Below, piece by piece: positions 31,539 through 43,094 of a stretch of DNA of 64,000 bases (position 1 is the first letter of the stretch; each line of letters opens with the position of its first letter). This DNA is from Delftia sp. PS-11 (lineage in GTDB: Bacteria; Pseudomonadota; Gammaproteobacteria; Burkholderiales; Burkholderiaceae_C). The stretch covers positions 186,001 to 250,000 of the forward strand of contig NZ_JACSYA010000001.1 in assembly GCF_029870285.1 (NCBI RefSeq). Direction: 5' to 3'. The notes under the pieces were generated by a model. That model saw only the letters and a list, made by a program, of their open reading frames with translations, ran no database searches and was not told the DNA's origin. Made by a program: the position numbers and the translations under genes.

Positions 31539-32495
31539 CTACAGTTCGGCTTCATCGGGCAGGCCCTGGACATCGGCAATGCCTGCGGCGCGCAGTGCCG
31601 TGTGCCCTGCACGGCCTGCGTAATCGCGCGCGAACTGGTGCGCCACGCGTCCGCTGCGGGAGCCGCGCTCCAGCGCCCAGACCAGTGCTTCGGGCCGAGC
31701 CGCTTCGATAGCCTGCCTGTCCAGGCCCAGTGCCTCCAGCCATTGGGCCACGACACGCAGGTACTCGTCCTGGCTGAAAGGGTAGAAGCTCACCCAGAGG
31801 CCAAAGCGCTCGGACAGGGAAATTTTCTCTTCGACCACTTCGCCGGGATGCAGCTCGCCATCCTCGCCACGCTGATAGGTGAGGTTTTCGGACTGGTACT
31901 CGGGCAGCAGGTGGCGGCGGTTGCTGGTGGCATAGACCAGCACATTGGGGCTGGCGGCACTGACGGAGCCATCCAGAATGGACTTCATCGCCTTGTAGCC
32001 GGGCTCACCCTCTTCAAAGCTCAGGTCGTCGCAGTAGATGATGAACTTCTCGGGCCGTCCCGCGACCACATCGACGATATCGGGCAGATCGGTCAGATCG
32101 GCCTTGTCCACTTCGATCAGCCGCAGGCCACGGGGCGCAAAGGCATGCAGGCAGGCACGGATCAGCGAGGATTTGCCCGTGCCGCGTGCGCCTGTCAGCA
32201 GCACATTGTTGGCCGTGCGGCCCAGCACGAACTGCTCGGTATTGCGCGCGATCTTGTCCTTTTGCACATCGATGTTCTGCAGGTCGGACAACTGCATGGC
32301 ACCGACATGGCGCACAGGCTCCAGCAGGCCACAGCCGTTGGCACGCTTGCGGTAGCGCCAGGCGATGGCAACACTCCAGTCGGCAGGGGACTGCAGCGGC
32401 TGGGGCAGGATGGCCTCGATGCGCTGCATCAGCTGTTCGGCGCGCTGGACCAGTTGCAGCAGCGGCGCGGCAACAACGTCTGTGGGCAAAGTCAT
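31539..32495 (-). CDS. DUF815-family AAA-type ATPase
   Basis: 318 residues. Walker A GARGTGKSS is near 101-109. Walker B-like FIIYCDDLSFE is near 150-160, followed by a sensor-like VLVYATSNRRHLLPE near 185. DUF815 proteins are widespread stand-alone P-loop ATPases related to DnaA/AAA+; their substrate is unknown. The conserved place beside mutT and argJ in Burkholderiales gives no clear role. Confidence 0.88.
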   Translation of the reverse strand: MTLPTDVVAAPLLQLVQRAEQLMQRIEAILPQPLQSPADWSVAIAWRYRKRANGCGLLEPVRHVGAMQLSDLQNIDVQKDKIARNTEQFVLGRTANNVLLTGARGTGKSSLIRACLHAFAPRGLRLIEVDKADLTDLPDIVDVVAGRPEKFIIYCDDLSFEEGEPGYKAMKSILDGSVSAASPNVLVYATSNRRHLLPEYQSENLTYQRGEDGELHPGEVVEEKISLSERFGLWVSFYPFSQDEYLRVVAQWLEALGLDRQAIEAARPEALVWALERGSRSGRVAHQFARDYAGRAGHTALRAAGIADVQGLPDEAEL

Positions 32496-32568
32496 GGATG
32501 TCTCTCGAATGCGGTGGTCACGCGGCCAGTGCCGCAGCCCGGGCGGCCGGCACTGGCGCAGCGGTGCG

Positions 32569-33801
32569 TCAGGAACGGTAGTCGGCGTTGATGCTCACGT
32601 AGTCATGGCTCAGGTCGCAGGTCCACACGGTCTGCTGCGCCTGCCCACGGCCCAGCAGCACGCGCACCAGGATCTCCTGCTGCTTCATCACGCGCTGACC
32701 ATCCTCCTCGCGGTAGTCGGGATTGCGCCCGCCCTGGACAGCGACATGCACATCGTTGAGAAACAGGTCGATCCTGGTCTGGTCCAGATCCCCGATGCCG
32801 GCATAGCCCACGGCGGCAAGAATGCGGCCCAGGTTCGGGTCGCTGGCATAGAACGCCGTCTTGACCAGCGGAGAGTGGGCAATGGAATAGGCCACGAGGC
32901 GGCATTCCGCCTCATCCCGGCCGCCCTCCACCTGCACTGTGATGAACTTGGTGGCGCCTTCGCCATCGCGCACGATGGCCTGCGCCAGCAGCTGCGACAC
33001 CTCCAGCAGCGCTGCCTTCAATGCCTGCCCTTCGGAGCTGGTCAGCGATGTGATGGGCGCATTGCCGGCCTTGTGCGTGGCCACCAGCACGAACGAATCA
33101 TTGGTCGATGTATCGCCATCAATGGTGACGCGGTTGAAGGAGGCGTCGGCCAGTTCCTTGACCAGGGGCTGCAGCAGCTCGGGCGCAATGGCCGCATCGG
33201 TCGCCAGAAAGCCCAGCATGGTCGCCATGTTGGGACGGATCATGCCGGCACCCTTGCTGATGCCGGTGATGCTCACGCGCTGGCCACCGATATCCACCGA
33301 GCGGCTGAACGCCTTGGGCAGGGTATCGGTGGTCATGATGCCTTCGGCAGCCGTGGCCCAGTTGTCGGCACGGGCTGCGGCGATGGCCGCTGGCAGCCCT
33401 GCTGCGATGCGGTCCACGGGCAGTTCCTCCATGATCACCCCGGTCGAGAACGGCAGGATCTGCGACGGCTCCAGATTCAGCAGGGCCGCCATGTCGGCGC
33501 AGGTGCGCCGGGCGCGGGCGAGGCCATCGGCGCCGGTGCCGGCGTTGGCATTGCCCGTGTTGATGACCATGGCCCGGATGCGGCCTGCCGCCTGGGCCAG
33601 GTGCTCGCGGCCCACCTGGACCGGCGCAGCGCAGAAGCGGTTTTGCGTGAATACGCCCGCCACAGACGCCCCCTCGTCGAGCAGGAATACGGTCAGATCC
33701 TTGCGATTGGCCTTGCGCACACCAGCTTCGGTGACGCCGATGCGGACACCGTCGATCGCCAGCAGGTCGGCGGCCACGGGAGCGGAGAGATTCACAGGCA
33801 T
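32569..33801 (-). CDS. argJ: Bifunctional ornithine acetyltransferase / N-acetylglutamate synthase ArgJ
   Basis: 410 residues. Transfers acetyl from N-acetylornithine to glutamate in arginine synthesis. The autoproteolysis site is [14 protein letters not shown], with nucleophile T194; the chain is cut before it into alpha and beta parts. NTGNANAGTG (81-90) and [10 protein letters not shown] (about 236-245) are family signatures. It lies between secA and the DUF815 gene on the same strand. Confidence 0.97.
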   Translation of the reverse strand: MPVNLSAPVAADLLAIDGVRIGVTEAGVRKANRKDLTVFLLDEGASVAGVFTQNRFCAAPVQVGREHLAQAAGRIRAMVINTGNANAGTGADGLARARRTCADMAALLNLEPSQILPFSTGVIMEELPVDRIAAGLPAAIAAARADNWATAAEGIMTTDTLPKAFSRSVDIGGQRVSITGISKGAGMIRPNMATMLGFLATDAAIAPELLQPLVKELADASFNRVTIDGDTSTNDSFVLVATHKAGNAPITSLTSSEGQALKAALLEVSQLLAQAIVRDGEGATKFITVQVEGGRDEAECRLVAYSIAHSPLVKTAFYASDPNLGRILAAVGYAGIGDLDQTRIDLFLNDVHVAVQGGRNPDYREEDGQRVMKQQEILVRVLLGRGQAQQTVWTCDLSHDYVSINADYRS

Positions 33802-33899
33802 TGAGGGGTTTCCTAGGGTGAAAGAAAAATGCGCTCCATTATCGGAACAAACCAGGGCGCTGCATATTTCAGCGCCTCACAAACACTCCCAAATGCAAA

Positions 33900-33917
33900 C
33901 ACGGGCCGAAGCCCGTG
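33900..33917 (-). terminator. Weak terminator-like hairpin after secA
   Basis: CACGGGC (33900-33906) and GCCCGTG (33911-33917) pair around CGAA. On the minus strand it is followed by TTTGCATTT. It may end secA transcription; the T tract is interrupted. Confidence 0.4.
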
Positions 33918-33941
33918 CGTGTGGCAGCTGTCAGGCGCAGC

Positions 33942-36689
<2,748 letters not shown>

Positions 36690-36988
36690 GCGAAAAAGAC
36701 ACGCCGCCATCCGCCAAACGGAACGCGGCGCGCCTGGAATCCCTAGATTGTTGGATTTCAGATGGGGCTGCTTCGCCCTCCTGCAAGAGCCCTCTGGGGC
36801 GCGCCCGCGGCCGGATCGAAGCAAGGACCGAACAATTGATTCTAACTGCCTGCGCCCGGCCCTCCTTTGGGGCCGGCAGCCGGTGCCTGCACTGTTGCGC
36901 GGACAGGCGCCATGCCTGCTGCTGCGGCAGCCGGCCACAGGCTGGGATATAACAGCAGATAACCTTCTGCACCGTCTTGCCTGAACAG

Positions 36989-37300
36989 ATGACCTTCACC
37001 CGCCGCAACCATGCAGTCACCGCCCTGCAAGCCGCCGAGGCTTCGCCCACACTGGCGAGGCTGGCGCAGCTGACCCGTGAATCCAGCAGCCGCCTGGCCG
37101 CCGTGCTGCCCCTGGTGCCGCCCATGCTGCGCACCAGCCTCAAGGCCGGCCCCATCGAGGGCAGCACCTGGTGCCTGCTGGTCGCCAGCAATGCGGCCGC
37201 AGCCAAGGTGCGCCAGCTGCTGCCGGCCATGGCGGCACATCTGCGCACCAAGGGCTGGGATGTGGCGGAAATACGCATCAAAGTGCAGTCCGCCACCTGA
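36989..37300 (+). CDS. DUF721/DciA-like protein
   Basis: 103 residues with a DUF721 fold, including a KH-like part ([21 protein letters not shown], in parts SLKAGPIEG and [10 protein letters not shown], then KVRQLLPAM). DciA proteins load the replicative helicase in many bacteria without DnaC; short DUF721 proteins of unknown role also lie divergent from secA in Burkholderiales. ATG 36989 is preferred to an in-frame TTG at 36977. A TATAAC at 36948-36953 may be its -10 box. Confidence 0.75.
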   Translation: MTFTRRNHAVTALQAAEASPTLARLAQLTRESSSRLAAVLPLVPPMLRTSLKAGPIEGSTWCLLVASNAAAAKVRQLLPAMAAHLRTKGWDVAEIRIKVQSAT

Positions 37301-37316
37301 AAGACAGACAACAAAA

Positions 37317-37342
37317 AACCCGCATGCAGAAGCATGCGGGTT
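37317..37342. terminator. Bidirectional terminator between the DUF721 gene and tRNA-Thr
   Basis: AACCCGCATGC (37317-37327) pairs with GCATGCGGGTT (37332-37342) around AGAA, with A-rich and T-rich flanks. It ends the plus-strand DUF721 gene and the minus-strand tRNA-Thr. Confidence 0.88.
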
Positions 37343-37350
37343 TATGTTTT

Positions 37351-37426
37351 TGGTGCCGGTTGTCGGATTCGAACTGACGACCTACCGCTTACAAGGCGGG
37401 TGCTCTACCAACTGAGCTAAACCGGC
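37351..37426 (-). tRNA. tRNA-Thr (anticodon TGT)
   Basis: A 76-nt cloverleaf with encoded CCA. The acceptor GCCGGTT pairs with AACCGGC, and the D-arm is TAGCTCAGTTGGTAGAGCA. The anticodon loop CTTGTAA gives TGT, as in E. coli tRNA-Thr(UGU). The anticodon stem CCCGC/GCGGT has a C-U mismatch at its outer pair (27:43). It decodes ACA and possibly other ACN codons. Confidence 0.94.
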
Positions 37427-37509
37427 GAAGCTGCCATTGTAGTACAAATTGGCAGCCATTTTGAGAAACAGGACTGTTTCAGTGGCAGCAGCCAGCCGTG
37501 CTGCACCGT

Positions 37510-38019
37510 TTACTTGACCCGCTTGAGGGCGGGCCGGCCACCGGCCGGCGGCGTGCGCGGCGGCTCAGGGTCGACGCCAGGCTCGGCCTGCGTGCTCACG
37601 AGCTGCACCACGCGCTCATCGCCGCCGGCATCGGCCTGAGGCTCATCGTCAGGCTGCATCTCGCCCACAGCATCCGCCACCCCGTCATCATGCGTTTCAT
37701 CGACCGGCGGAAAGGCCATGCCCTGCCCGGTCTCACGTGCGTAGATGGCCATGACCTTGTCGACCGGCACCATGATTTCACGCGGCTGACCACCGAAACG
37801 CGCCGTGAAGCTGACGTAGTCATTGCCCAGCTGCAGCCCGCTGGTGGCGTCGTAGCTGATGTTGAGCACGATCTCGCCATCGCGCACGAATTCGCGCGGC
37901 ACCTGCACGTTGCGGTCGGCACGTACAGCGATATGGGGCGTGAAACCGTTGTCGGAGCACCACTCGAACAGGGCCCGGATCAGGTAGGGACGGGTGGAGG
38001 TGGCTTCGGGGGCAGTCAT
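37510..38019 (-). CDS. sspB: ClpXP adaptor SspB
   Basis: 169 residues. Binds ssrA-tagged proteins and delivers them to ClpXP. The N-terminal fold contains TRPYLIRALFEWCSDNGFTPH and YDATSGLQLGNDYVSFTARFGG, here recognised in parts. A long acidic, flexible linker follows. The C-terminal peptide (GGRPALKRVK) is the ClpX-docking tail of the family. The ATG at 38019 gives MTAPEATSTRPYL. It lies 105 nt after sspA, the usual pair. Confidence 0.95.
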   Translation of the reverse strand: MTAPEATSTRPYLIRALFEWCSDNGFTPHIAVRADRNVQVPREFVRDGEIVLNISYDATSGLQLGNDYVSFTARFGGQPREIMVPVDKVMAIYARETGQGMAFPPVDETHDDGVADAVGEMQPDDEPQADAGGDERVVQLVSTQAEPGVDPEPPRTPPAGGRPALKRVK

Positions 38020-38124
38020 GGCAATCCCAGGAAATAAGCAGTCCAGAACACAAAAGCGGGCAGGAGGATGGACATCTGTCCCGCCTCCATGCCCGCACGG
38101 CAAGCAGTCGGCTACCGGCGCGGA

Positions 38125-38736
38125 TTACTTGCGCATCACCTTCTCGGAAGGCGTCAATGCCTCGATGTAGGCAGGACGCGAGAAGATGCGTTCGGCGTAC
38201 TTGAGCAGCGGCGCTGCATTCTTGGACAGTTCGATGCCGTAGTAATCCAGGCGCCACAGCAGCGGGGCAATGGCCACGTCCAGCATAGAGAAATTCTCGC
38301 CCAGCATGTACTTGTTCTTGAGGAACACGGGGGCCAGTTGCGTCAGGCGGTCGCGGATGTGGGCACGGGCCTTCTCGACCACCTTCTCGTTGCCCTTGGC
38401 ATTGCGCTCCTCGAGTGCGCTGACATGCACGAACAGCTCCTTCTCGAAGTTCAGCAGGAACAGGCGCACGCGTGCGCGGTCCACCGGGTCGCCAGGCATC
38501 AGTTGCGGGTGCGGGAAGCGCTCGTCGATGTACTCGTTGATGATGTTCGACTCGTACAGGATCAGGTCGCGCTCGACCAGAATGGGCACCTGGCCATAGG
38601 GATTCATCACGCTGATGTCTTCAGGCTTGCTGAACAGGTCCACATCGCGGATCTCGAAGTCCATGCCCTTCTCAAACAGGACAAAGCGGCAACGGTGTGA
38701 AAAGGGGCAGGTCGTTCCCGAATAAAGCACCATCAT
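38125..38736 (-). CDS. sspA: Stringent starvation protein A (GST-fold)
   Basis: 203 residues. Glutathione-S-transferase fold without the catalytic residue of true GSTs. It begins MMVLYSGTTCPFSHRCRF, with MNPYGQVPILVERDL and YESNIINEYIDERFPHP typical of SspA. It associates with RNA polymerase and alters transcription in stationary phase. It lies between petC (across a terminator) and sspB. Confidence 0.96.
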   Translation of the reverse strand: MMVLYSGTTCPFSHRCRFVLFEKGMDFEIRDVDLFSKPEDISVMNPYGQVPILVERDLILYESNIINEYIDERFPHPQLMPGDPVDRARVRLFLLNFEKELFVHVSALEERNAKGNEKVVEKARAHIRDRLTQLAPVFLKNKYMLGENFSMLDVAIAPLLWRLDYYGIELSKNAAPLLKYAERIFSRPAYIEALTPSEKVMRK

Positions 38737-38756
38737 GGTGGAGGCTCCTAAAAATC

Positions 38757-38788
38757 AAAAAGAGTGGGTCGCTCGCGGCGCCCACTCT
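38757..38788 (-). terminator. Rho-independent terminator of petABC
   Basis: AGAGTGGG (38761-38768) pairs with CCCACTCT (38781-38788). On the minus strand the hairpin is followed by TTTTTGATTTTT. It separates petABC from sspAB. Confidence 0.85.
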
Positions 38789-38842
38789 GCACTCACAGTT
38801 CAGCCGCAGAACGTCTTCTGCCTGCCTTCTGCAGTCACGGTT

Positions 38843-39598
38843 TTATTTGACGTCTTTCCAGAACGCGGCGTTGAGGCGCCATGCTATGAAGATGAAGACC
38901 GCCAGGAAAAGCAGCACGCCCACGCCGATGCGTACGCGGCTGTTCTGGGCCGGCTCGCCCATCCATTGCAGGTAGTTCACCAGATCGCCAACAGCCTGAT
39001 CGTACTGCACTGCGCTCATCGTGCCAGGAGAGACCTGCTCCCACCCCTTGAAAACCTGGGTCTTAGCGCCGTGGTGCTCGACTTCCTCGAAGACCGCGCG
39101 GCGCTCGCCCTGCAGCTGCCACAGCACATGGGGCATGCCCACGCTGGGGAAGGCCAGATTGTTCCAGCCCGTGGCCTTGGTGTCATCGCGGTAGAAGGTG
39201 CGCAGGAAGGTGTAGAGGTAGTCGGCACCCGTGCCGTTGTGGCCGGCGCGCGAGCGCGCGATCACGGTGAGGTCGGGCGGGTTGGCGCCGAACCACTCCT
39301 TGGCCTCCTTGGGATTGATGGCGGCCTTCATGGTCTCGCCCACCTTCTCCGTCGTGAACAGCAGGTTGTCCTTGATCTCCTGCTCGGTCAGGCCGATGTC
39401 CTTGAGGCGGTTGAAGCGCATGAAGGCAGCCGAATGGCAGCTCAGGCAGTAGTTGACGAACAACTTGGCGCCGTTTTGCAGCGAGGCCTGGTCATTGGTC
39501 TTGACCGGTGCCTTGTCCCAGGCAATGCCTCCTTCGGAGGCCTGCGCTCCGACCGCGACGCCCAGGGCCGCGATCAACGTGAGGATCAGTTTCTTCAT
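38843..39598 (-). CDS. petC: Cytochrome c1 of the bc1 complex
   Basis: 251 residues. A signal peptide (MKKLILTLIAALGVAVGAQA) is followed by haem site CLSCH (near 51-55). The axial methionine lies in the SVGMPHVLWQ region. The C-terminal anchor helix is VGVLLFLAVFIFIAW. It takes electrons from the Rieske centre and passes them to soluble cytochromes. It is the last gene of petABC. Confidence 0.96.
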   Translation of the reverse strand: MKKLILTLIAALGVAVGAQASEGGIAWDKAPVKTNDQASLQNGAKLFVNYCLSCHSAAFMRFNRLKDIGLTEQEIKDNLLFTTEKVGETMKAAINPKEAKEWFGANPPDLTVIARSRAGHNGTGADYLYTFLRTFYRDDTKATGWNNLAFPSVGMPHVLWQLQGERRAVFEEVEHHGAKTQVFKGWEQVSPGTMSAVQYDQAVGDLVNYLQWMGEPAQNSRVRIGVGVLLFLAVFIFIAWRLNAAFWKDVK

Positions 39599-39615
39599 TG
39601 TTGTTCTCTCCTGCT

Positions 39616-41031
39616 TCAGTGCGGCTTGAACGTCACGCGATCGGGAACGGGCTTGGGCTCGCCCAGACGGCTCCACCAGGGCATCAGCAGGAAGAAGCCG
39701 AAGTAAAACAGCGTTCCAAACTGGGACACGCGCTCGCCGATGGGCGACGGGGGCTGCACGCCGAGGTAGGCCAGGATCACGAAGTTGACGACGAAGACGG
39801 CATAGAGGTACTTGTGCCAGCTTGGACGGTAGCGGATCGACTTGACGGGGCTGCAATCGAGCCAGGGCAGAGCAAACAGGATGACCACGGCACCACCCAT
39901 CGCCACCACGCCCCAGAACTTGGCATCAATGGACAGCATCATCGCGACGACGGCCAGAGCCACGACAGCGACAGCGCCCTTGGCAAAGCCCGGCAGGCGC
40001 GACTTGAGCACGCCGAAGCCGGCACCCAGCACCACGCAGGCGATGAGCACATACATCATCTCGCTGGTGATGGCACGCAGCATCGAGTAGAAGGGCGTGA
40101 AGTACCAGACGGGTGCGATGTGCGCAGGCGTCTTCAGCGGATCGGCAGGAATGAAGTTGTTGTATTCCAGGAAGTAGCCGCCGAACTCGGGCGCGAAGAA
40201 CACCACGGCCGAGAACAGGAACAGGAACACTGTCACGCCGAAGATGTCATGCACCGTGTAGTAGGGATGGAAGGGAATGCCGTCCAGGGGATGGCCCTTG
40301 GCGTCCTTGGGCGCCTTCGGTCCCTTGATCTCGATGCCATCGGGGTTGTTCGAGCCCACGTCATGCAGCGCCAGCAGGTGGGCAACCACCAGACCCAGCA
40401 GCACCAGGGGCACGGCAATCACGTGGAAGCTGAAGAAGCGGTTGAGCGTCGCATCGCCCACCACATAGTCGCCACGGATCAGCAGCGCCAGATCGGGACC
40501 GATGAAGGGAATCGCCGAGAACAGGTTCACGATCACCTGGGCGCCCCAGTACGACATCTGGCCCCAGGGCAGCAGGTAGCCCATGAAGGCTTCGGCCATC
40601 AGCACCAGGAAGATGGCGCAGCCGAAGATCCAGACCAGCTCGCGCGGCTTGCGATAGGAGCCGTACAGCAGGCCCCGGAACATGTGCAGGTAGACGACGA
40701 CGAAGAAGGCCGACGCACCGGTGGAGTGCATGTAGCGGATCAGCCAGCCCCAGGGCACATCACGCATGATGTACTCGACCGAGGCGAACGCCTTTTCGGC
40801 GTCCGGCTTGTAGTGCATCACGAGGAAGATGCCGGTGACGATCTGGATCACGAGCACCAGCAGTGCCAGGGAGCCGAAGATGTACCAGAAGTTGAAGTTC
40901 TTCGGAGCGTAGTACTCCGACATATGCACGCGGTAGGCATCGAAGGCCGTCGGGAAACGGTTCTCGAACCAGTTCGTGAGCTTGGCGCCGGCCGGCGCAT
41001 TGGGATCGATGTCCTTGAATTCGTGGGCCAT
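39616..41031 (-). CDS. petB: Cytochrome b of the bc1 complex
   Basis: 471-residue membrane protein with eight or more helices. Haem-ligand histidines lie in RYMHSTGASAFF/VVYLHMFRG and in FFSFHVIAVPL/VVAHLLALHDVG. The Qo-site PPVW/PEWY-type segment appears as APVWYF. An extended C-terminus adds further helices. The ATG at 41031 gives MAHEFKDIDP; an in-frame ATG 18 nt upstream is possible. The gene starts 14 nt after petA. Confidence 0.97.
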   Translation of the reverse strand: MAHEFKDIDPNAPAGAKLTNWFENRFPTAFDAYRVHMSEYYAPKNFNFWYIFGSLALLVLVIQIVTGIFLVMHYKPDAEKAFASVEYIMRDVPWGWLIRYMHSTGASAFFVVVYLHMFRGLLYGSYRKPRELVWIFGCAIFLVLMAEAFMGYLLPWGQMSYWGAQVIVNLFSAIPFIGPDLALLIRGDYVVGDATLNRFFSFHVIAVPLVLLGLVVAHLLALHDVGSNNPDGIEIKGPKAPKDAKGHPLDGIPFHPYYTVHDIFGVTVFLFLFSAVVFFAPEFGGYFLEYNNFIPADPLKTPAHIAPVWYFTPFYSMLRAITSEMMYVLIACVVLGAGFGVLKSRLPGFAKGAVAVVALAVVAMMLSIDAKFWGVVAMGGAVVILFALPWLDCSPVKSIRYRPSWHKYLYAVFVVNFVILAYLGVQPPSPIGERVSQFGTLFYFGFFLLMPWWSRLGEPKPVPDRVTFKPH

Positions 41032-41045
41032 TGTTATCGTCTCCC

Positions 41046-41642
41046 TCAAGCCTTGTCTTCACCGATCAGGAGCTTGGTCTCCGACAGGTACATGTGGGGC
41101 GGCACCTGCAGGTTGTCAGGCGCCGGCTTGTTCTTGAAGACGCGGCCTGCCATGTCGAATGTCGAGCCATGGCAGGGGCACAAAAAGCCGCCCTTCCAGT
41201 CGTCGGGCAGCGAAGGCTGCGCGCCGGACTGGAACTTGTCGGACGGAGAGCAGCCCAGGTGGGTGCAGATGCCGACGACCACGAGCACTTCGGGCTTGAT
41301 GGAGCGGTTGCCGTTCATCGCATAGGGTGGCGTGAACTCGTCGGGATGGCGCTTGGACTGCGGATCGGCCAGCTGGCCATCGAGCGATGCCAGCTCCTTG
41401 AGCTGTTCGGGCGTGCGCTTGATGATCCACACGGGCTTGCCGCGCCACTCCACCGTCAGCTTCTCTCCGTCCTTGAGCGAGGAGATGTCCACCTCCACCG
41501 CAGCGCCAGCCGCCTTGGCTTTTTCGGATGGCTGGAAGGTACTCACGAACGGGACGGCTGTCGCCACGCCGCCCACCGCACCAGCGCATGCCGACGTGAT
41601 GATCCACGTCCGCTTGCTGGAGTCGATTGGAGTGTCACTCAT
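41046..41642 (-). CDS. petA: Rieske iron-sulfur subunit of the bc1 complex
   Basis: 198 residues. The N-terminal twin-arginine-like anchor contains SKRTWIITSACAGAVGG. The [2Fe-2S] ligands lie in CTHLGC and CPCHGS (about 126-131 and 155-160). It is the first gene of petABC; a TACAAT box at 41686-41691 lies 44 nt upstream. Confidence 0.97.
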   Translation of the reverse strand: MSDTPIDSSKRTWIITSACAGAVGGVATAVPFVSTFQPSEKAKAAGAAVEVDISSLKDGEKLTVEWRGKPVWIIKRTPEQLKELASLDGQLADPQSKRHPDEFTPPYAMNGNRSIKPEVLVVVGICTHLGCSPSDKFQSGAQPSLPDDWKGGFLCPCHGSTFDMAGRVFKNKPAPDNLQVPPHMYLSETKLLIGEDKA

Positions 41643-41685
41643 GGGGTTCCTCGAAGTACGTCGCTTGAGTTGGGGTCAACAATAA

Positions 41686-41691
41686 ATTGTA
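41686..41691 (-). promoter_or_regulatory. Candidate -10 box of petABC
   Basis: TACAAT on the minus strand in an AT-richer patch, 44 nt before the petA ATG. The -35 region is poorly matched. Confidence 0.45.
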
Positions 41692-41791
41692 GCGGGGGCA
41701 GTAAGGTTATTGCATGCCGCATCCAGCGCTGACAGGCCCCAAAGCGGCGCAATACTGCGCTATCTCAAACTCTTTGAAGATGGAGCCAGCT

Positions 41792-41995
41792 ATGGCCATG
41801 ATGCAGGAATTTCGCGAGTTCGCAGTTAAGGGAAACGTGGTAGACCCTGCAGTTGTTTCCATCCATGGCACAGCTTCGGGGGAAATCGCAGCCTCCATGG
41901 GCGCAAATCTCTACATGCCTGCGCTGCAATACAGTCACCTGGCAGGCACCAACGCAAAACGCCCGTGGCAACCACGCCACGGGCGTTTTCCATGA
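41792..41995 (+). pseudogene. mscL: Truncated, degenerate mscL fragment (large-conductance mechanosensitive channel)
   Basis: The reading frame from ATG 41792 begins AMMQEFREFAVKGNVVD, which is the highly conserved MscL N-terminus (E. coli KEFREFAMRGNVVDLAV). The next 25 codons still align with the first membrane helix but are broken: PAVVSIHGTASGEIAASMG against the LAVGVIIGxAFGKIVxSxV pattern, then LYMPAL against IMPPL. Homology stops near 41926 and the frame runs into a terminator and a stop at 41993-41995. A working channel needs about 140 residues and two helices, so this is a remnant. An intact mscL beside petA is inferred as the ancestral state. Confidence 0.75.
41956..41989. terminator. 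Bidirectional terminator between the mscL remnant and pdxA
   Basis: A 14-bp stem, AAAACGCCCGTGGC (41956-41969) with GCCACGGGCGTTTT (41976-41989), around AACCAC. It serves pdxA on the minus strand. Confidence 0.9.
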
Positions 41996-42013
41996 TGGCA
42001 AGGCAGGCGTGAA

Positions 42014-43075
42014 TCAGCCAGCCAGCTGCCGTGCCATGCGCACTGCCTCGATCAGGCTGCCGGCTTCGGCAACACCCTGTCCTGCAATGTCGAAAGCCGT
42101 GCCATGATCCGGGCTGGTGCGCACCAGGGGCAGGCCCAGCGTCACGTTGACGCCCTTCTCGACACCGAGATACTTCACGGGGATCAGGCCCTGGTCGTGG
42201 TACATGGCCAGCACCACATCGAACTCGCCGGGATGGCCGGGCGCATGGCGGGCCCGCATGAAGACCGTATCGGGTGCAAATGGGCCGTGGACATCCAGGC
42301 CCTGGGCACGCGCCTGGGCCACAGCAGGCGCAATGATCTCGGTCTCTTCGCTGCCGAACAACCCGGCCTCCCCTGCGTGCGGGTTGAGTCCGGCCACGCC
42401 GATACGCGGCGCGCGGCCCAGGCTGCGCGATAGCGCCTGGTGCGTGATGTGCAGCGTCTGCAGCAGGTTGCCGGGCGTGACAGCGTCGATGGCCTTGCGC
42501 AGCGACATATGGATGCTGACCAATACGGTGCGCAGCTCGTCGTTGGCCAGCATCATGCGCACCGGCATCTGCGCCAGATCCACGCCCGCATGCTGCGCCG
42601 CCTCGGATTGCAGCAGCTCAGTATGTCCGGGGAAATCCACGCCTGCGGCATGCAGCGCTTCCTTGTGCAGCGGCGCTGTCACCATGGCCGCGATCTCGCC
42701 ACGCAAAGCGGCCCGCGCAGCCCAGACCACGCAGCGCGCTGCGGCATCCCCTGCAGTCGCGCTCACCTGCCCCCAGGGCGCAGGGCCGGGCAGCTGCGGC
42801 AATTGCAGCAAGGGGATGCATCGGGGCGGCACCTGGGACAGCTGCGCGGGCGCATCGATGAGGGCCACGGGCAAGGGAATGGCGTTTGCGCCATCGCGCG
42901 CACGTGCCGCCACGGCCGCCGCACGGCGCAGGGTTTGCAGCTCGCCAACTACGAAGCAGCCGCGCATCTGCTCTGGCGACGTCTGAAAGGCCTTGGCAAT
43001 GGTTTCAGGCCCCACGCCGGCGGAATCGCCCTGGGTAATGGCAATGGCTCCCAGGTTCGCAAAGGATTCGGGCAT
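42014..43075 (-). CDS. pdxA: 4-hydroxythreonine-4-phosphate dehydrogenase PdxA
   Basis: 353 residues. Step of pyridoxal-5'-phosphate synthesis (DXP-independent substrate side). It begins with the TQGDSAGVGPE motif (14-24). Metal-binding histidines lie in FPGHTELL, the LNPHAGE segment and AMYHDQGLIPVKYLG. It is somewhat longer than E. coli PdxA (about 329) because of an Ala/Arg-rich insertion near 50-80. It sits 19 nt after the Nif3 gene. Confidence 0.95.
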   Translation of the reverse strand: MPESFANLGAIAITQGDSAGVGPETIAKAFQTSPEQMRGCFVVGELQTLRRAAAVAARARDGANAIPLPVALIDAPAQLSQVPPRCIPLLQLPQLPGPAPWGQVSATAGDAAARCVVWAARAALRGEIAAMVTAPLHKEALHAAGVDFPGHTELLQSEAAQHAGVDLAQMPVRMMLANDELRTVLVSIHMSLRKAIDAVTPGNLLQTLHITHQALSRSLGRAPRIGVAGLNPHAGEAGLFGSEETEIIAPAVAQARAQGLDVHGPFAPDTVFMRARHAPGHPGEFDVVLAMYHDQGLIPVKYLGVEKGVNVTLGLPLVRTSPDHGTAFDIAGQGVAEAGSLIEAVRMARQLAG

Positions 43076-43094
43076 TGTCTGTATCCGGTACCAA

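Noticed and set aside
36690..36988. A SecM-like leader gene upstream of secA
   Set aside because: No frame in the divergent gap gives a signal peptide plus arrest motif on the minus strand, and SecM is not known in this group.
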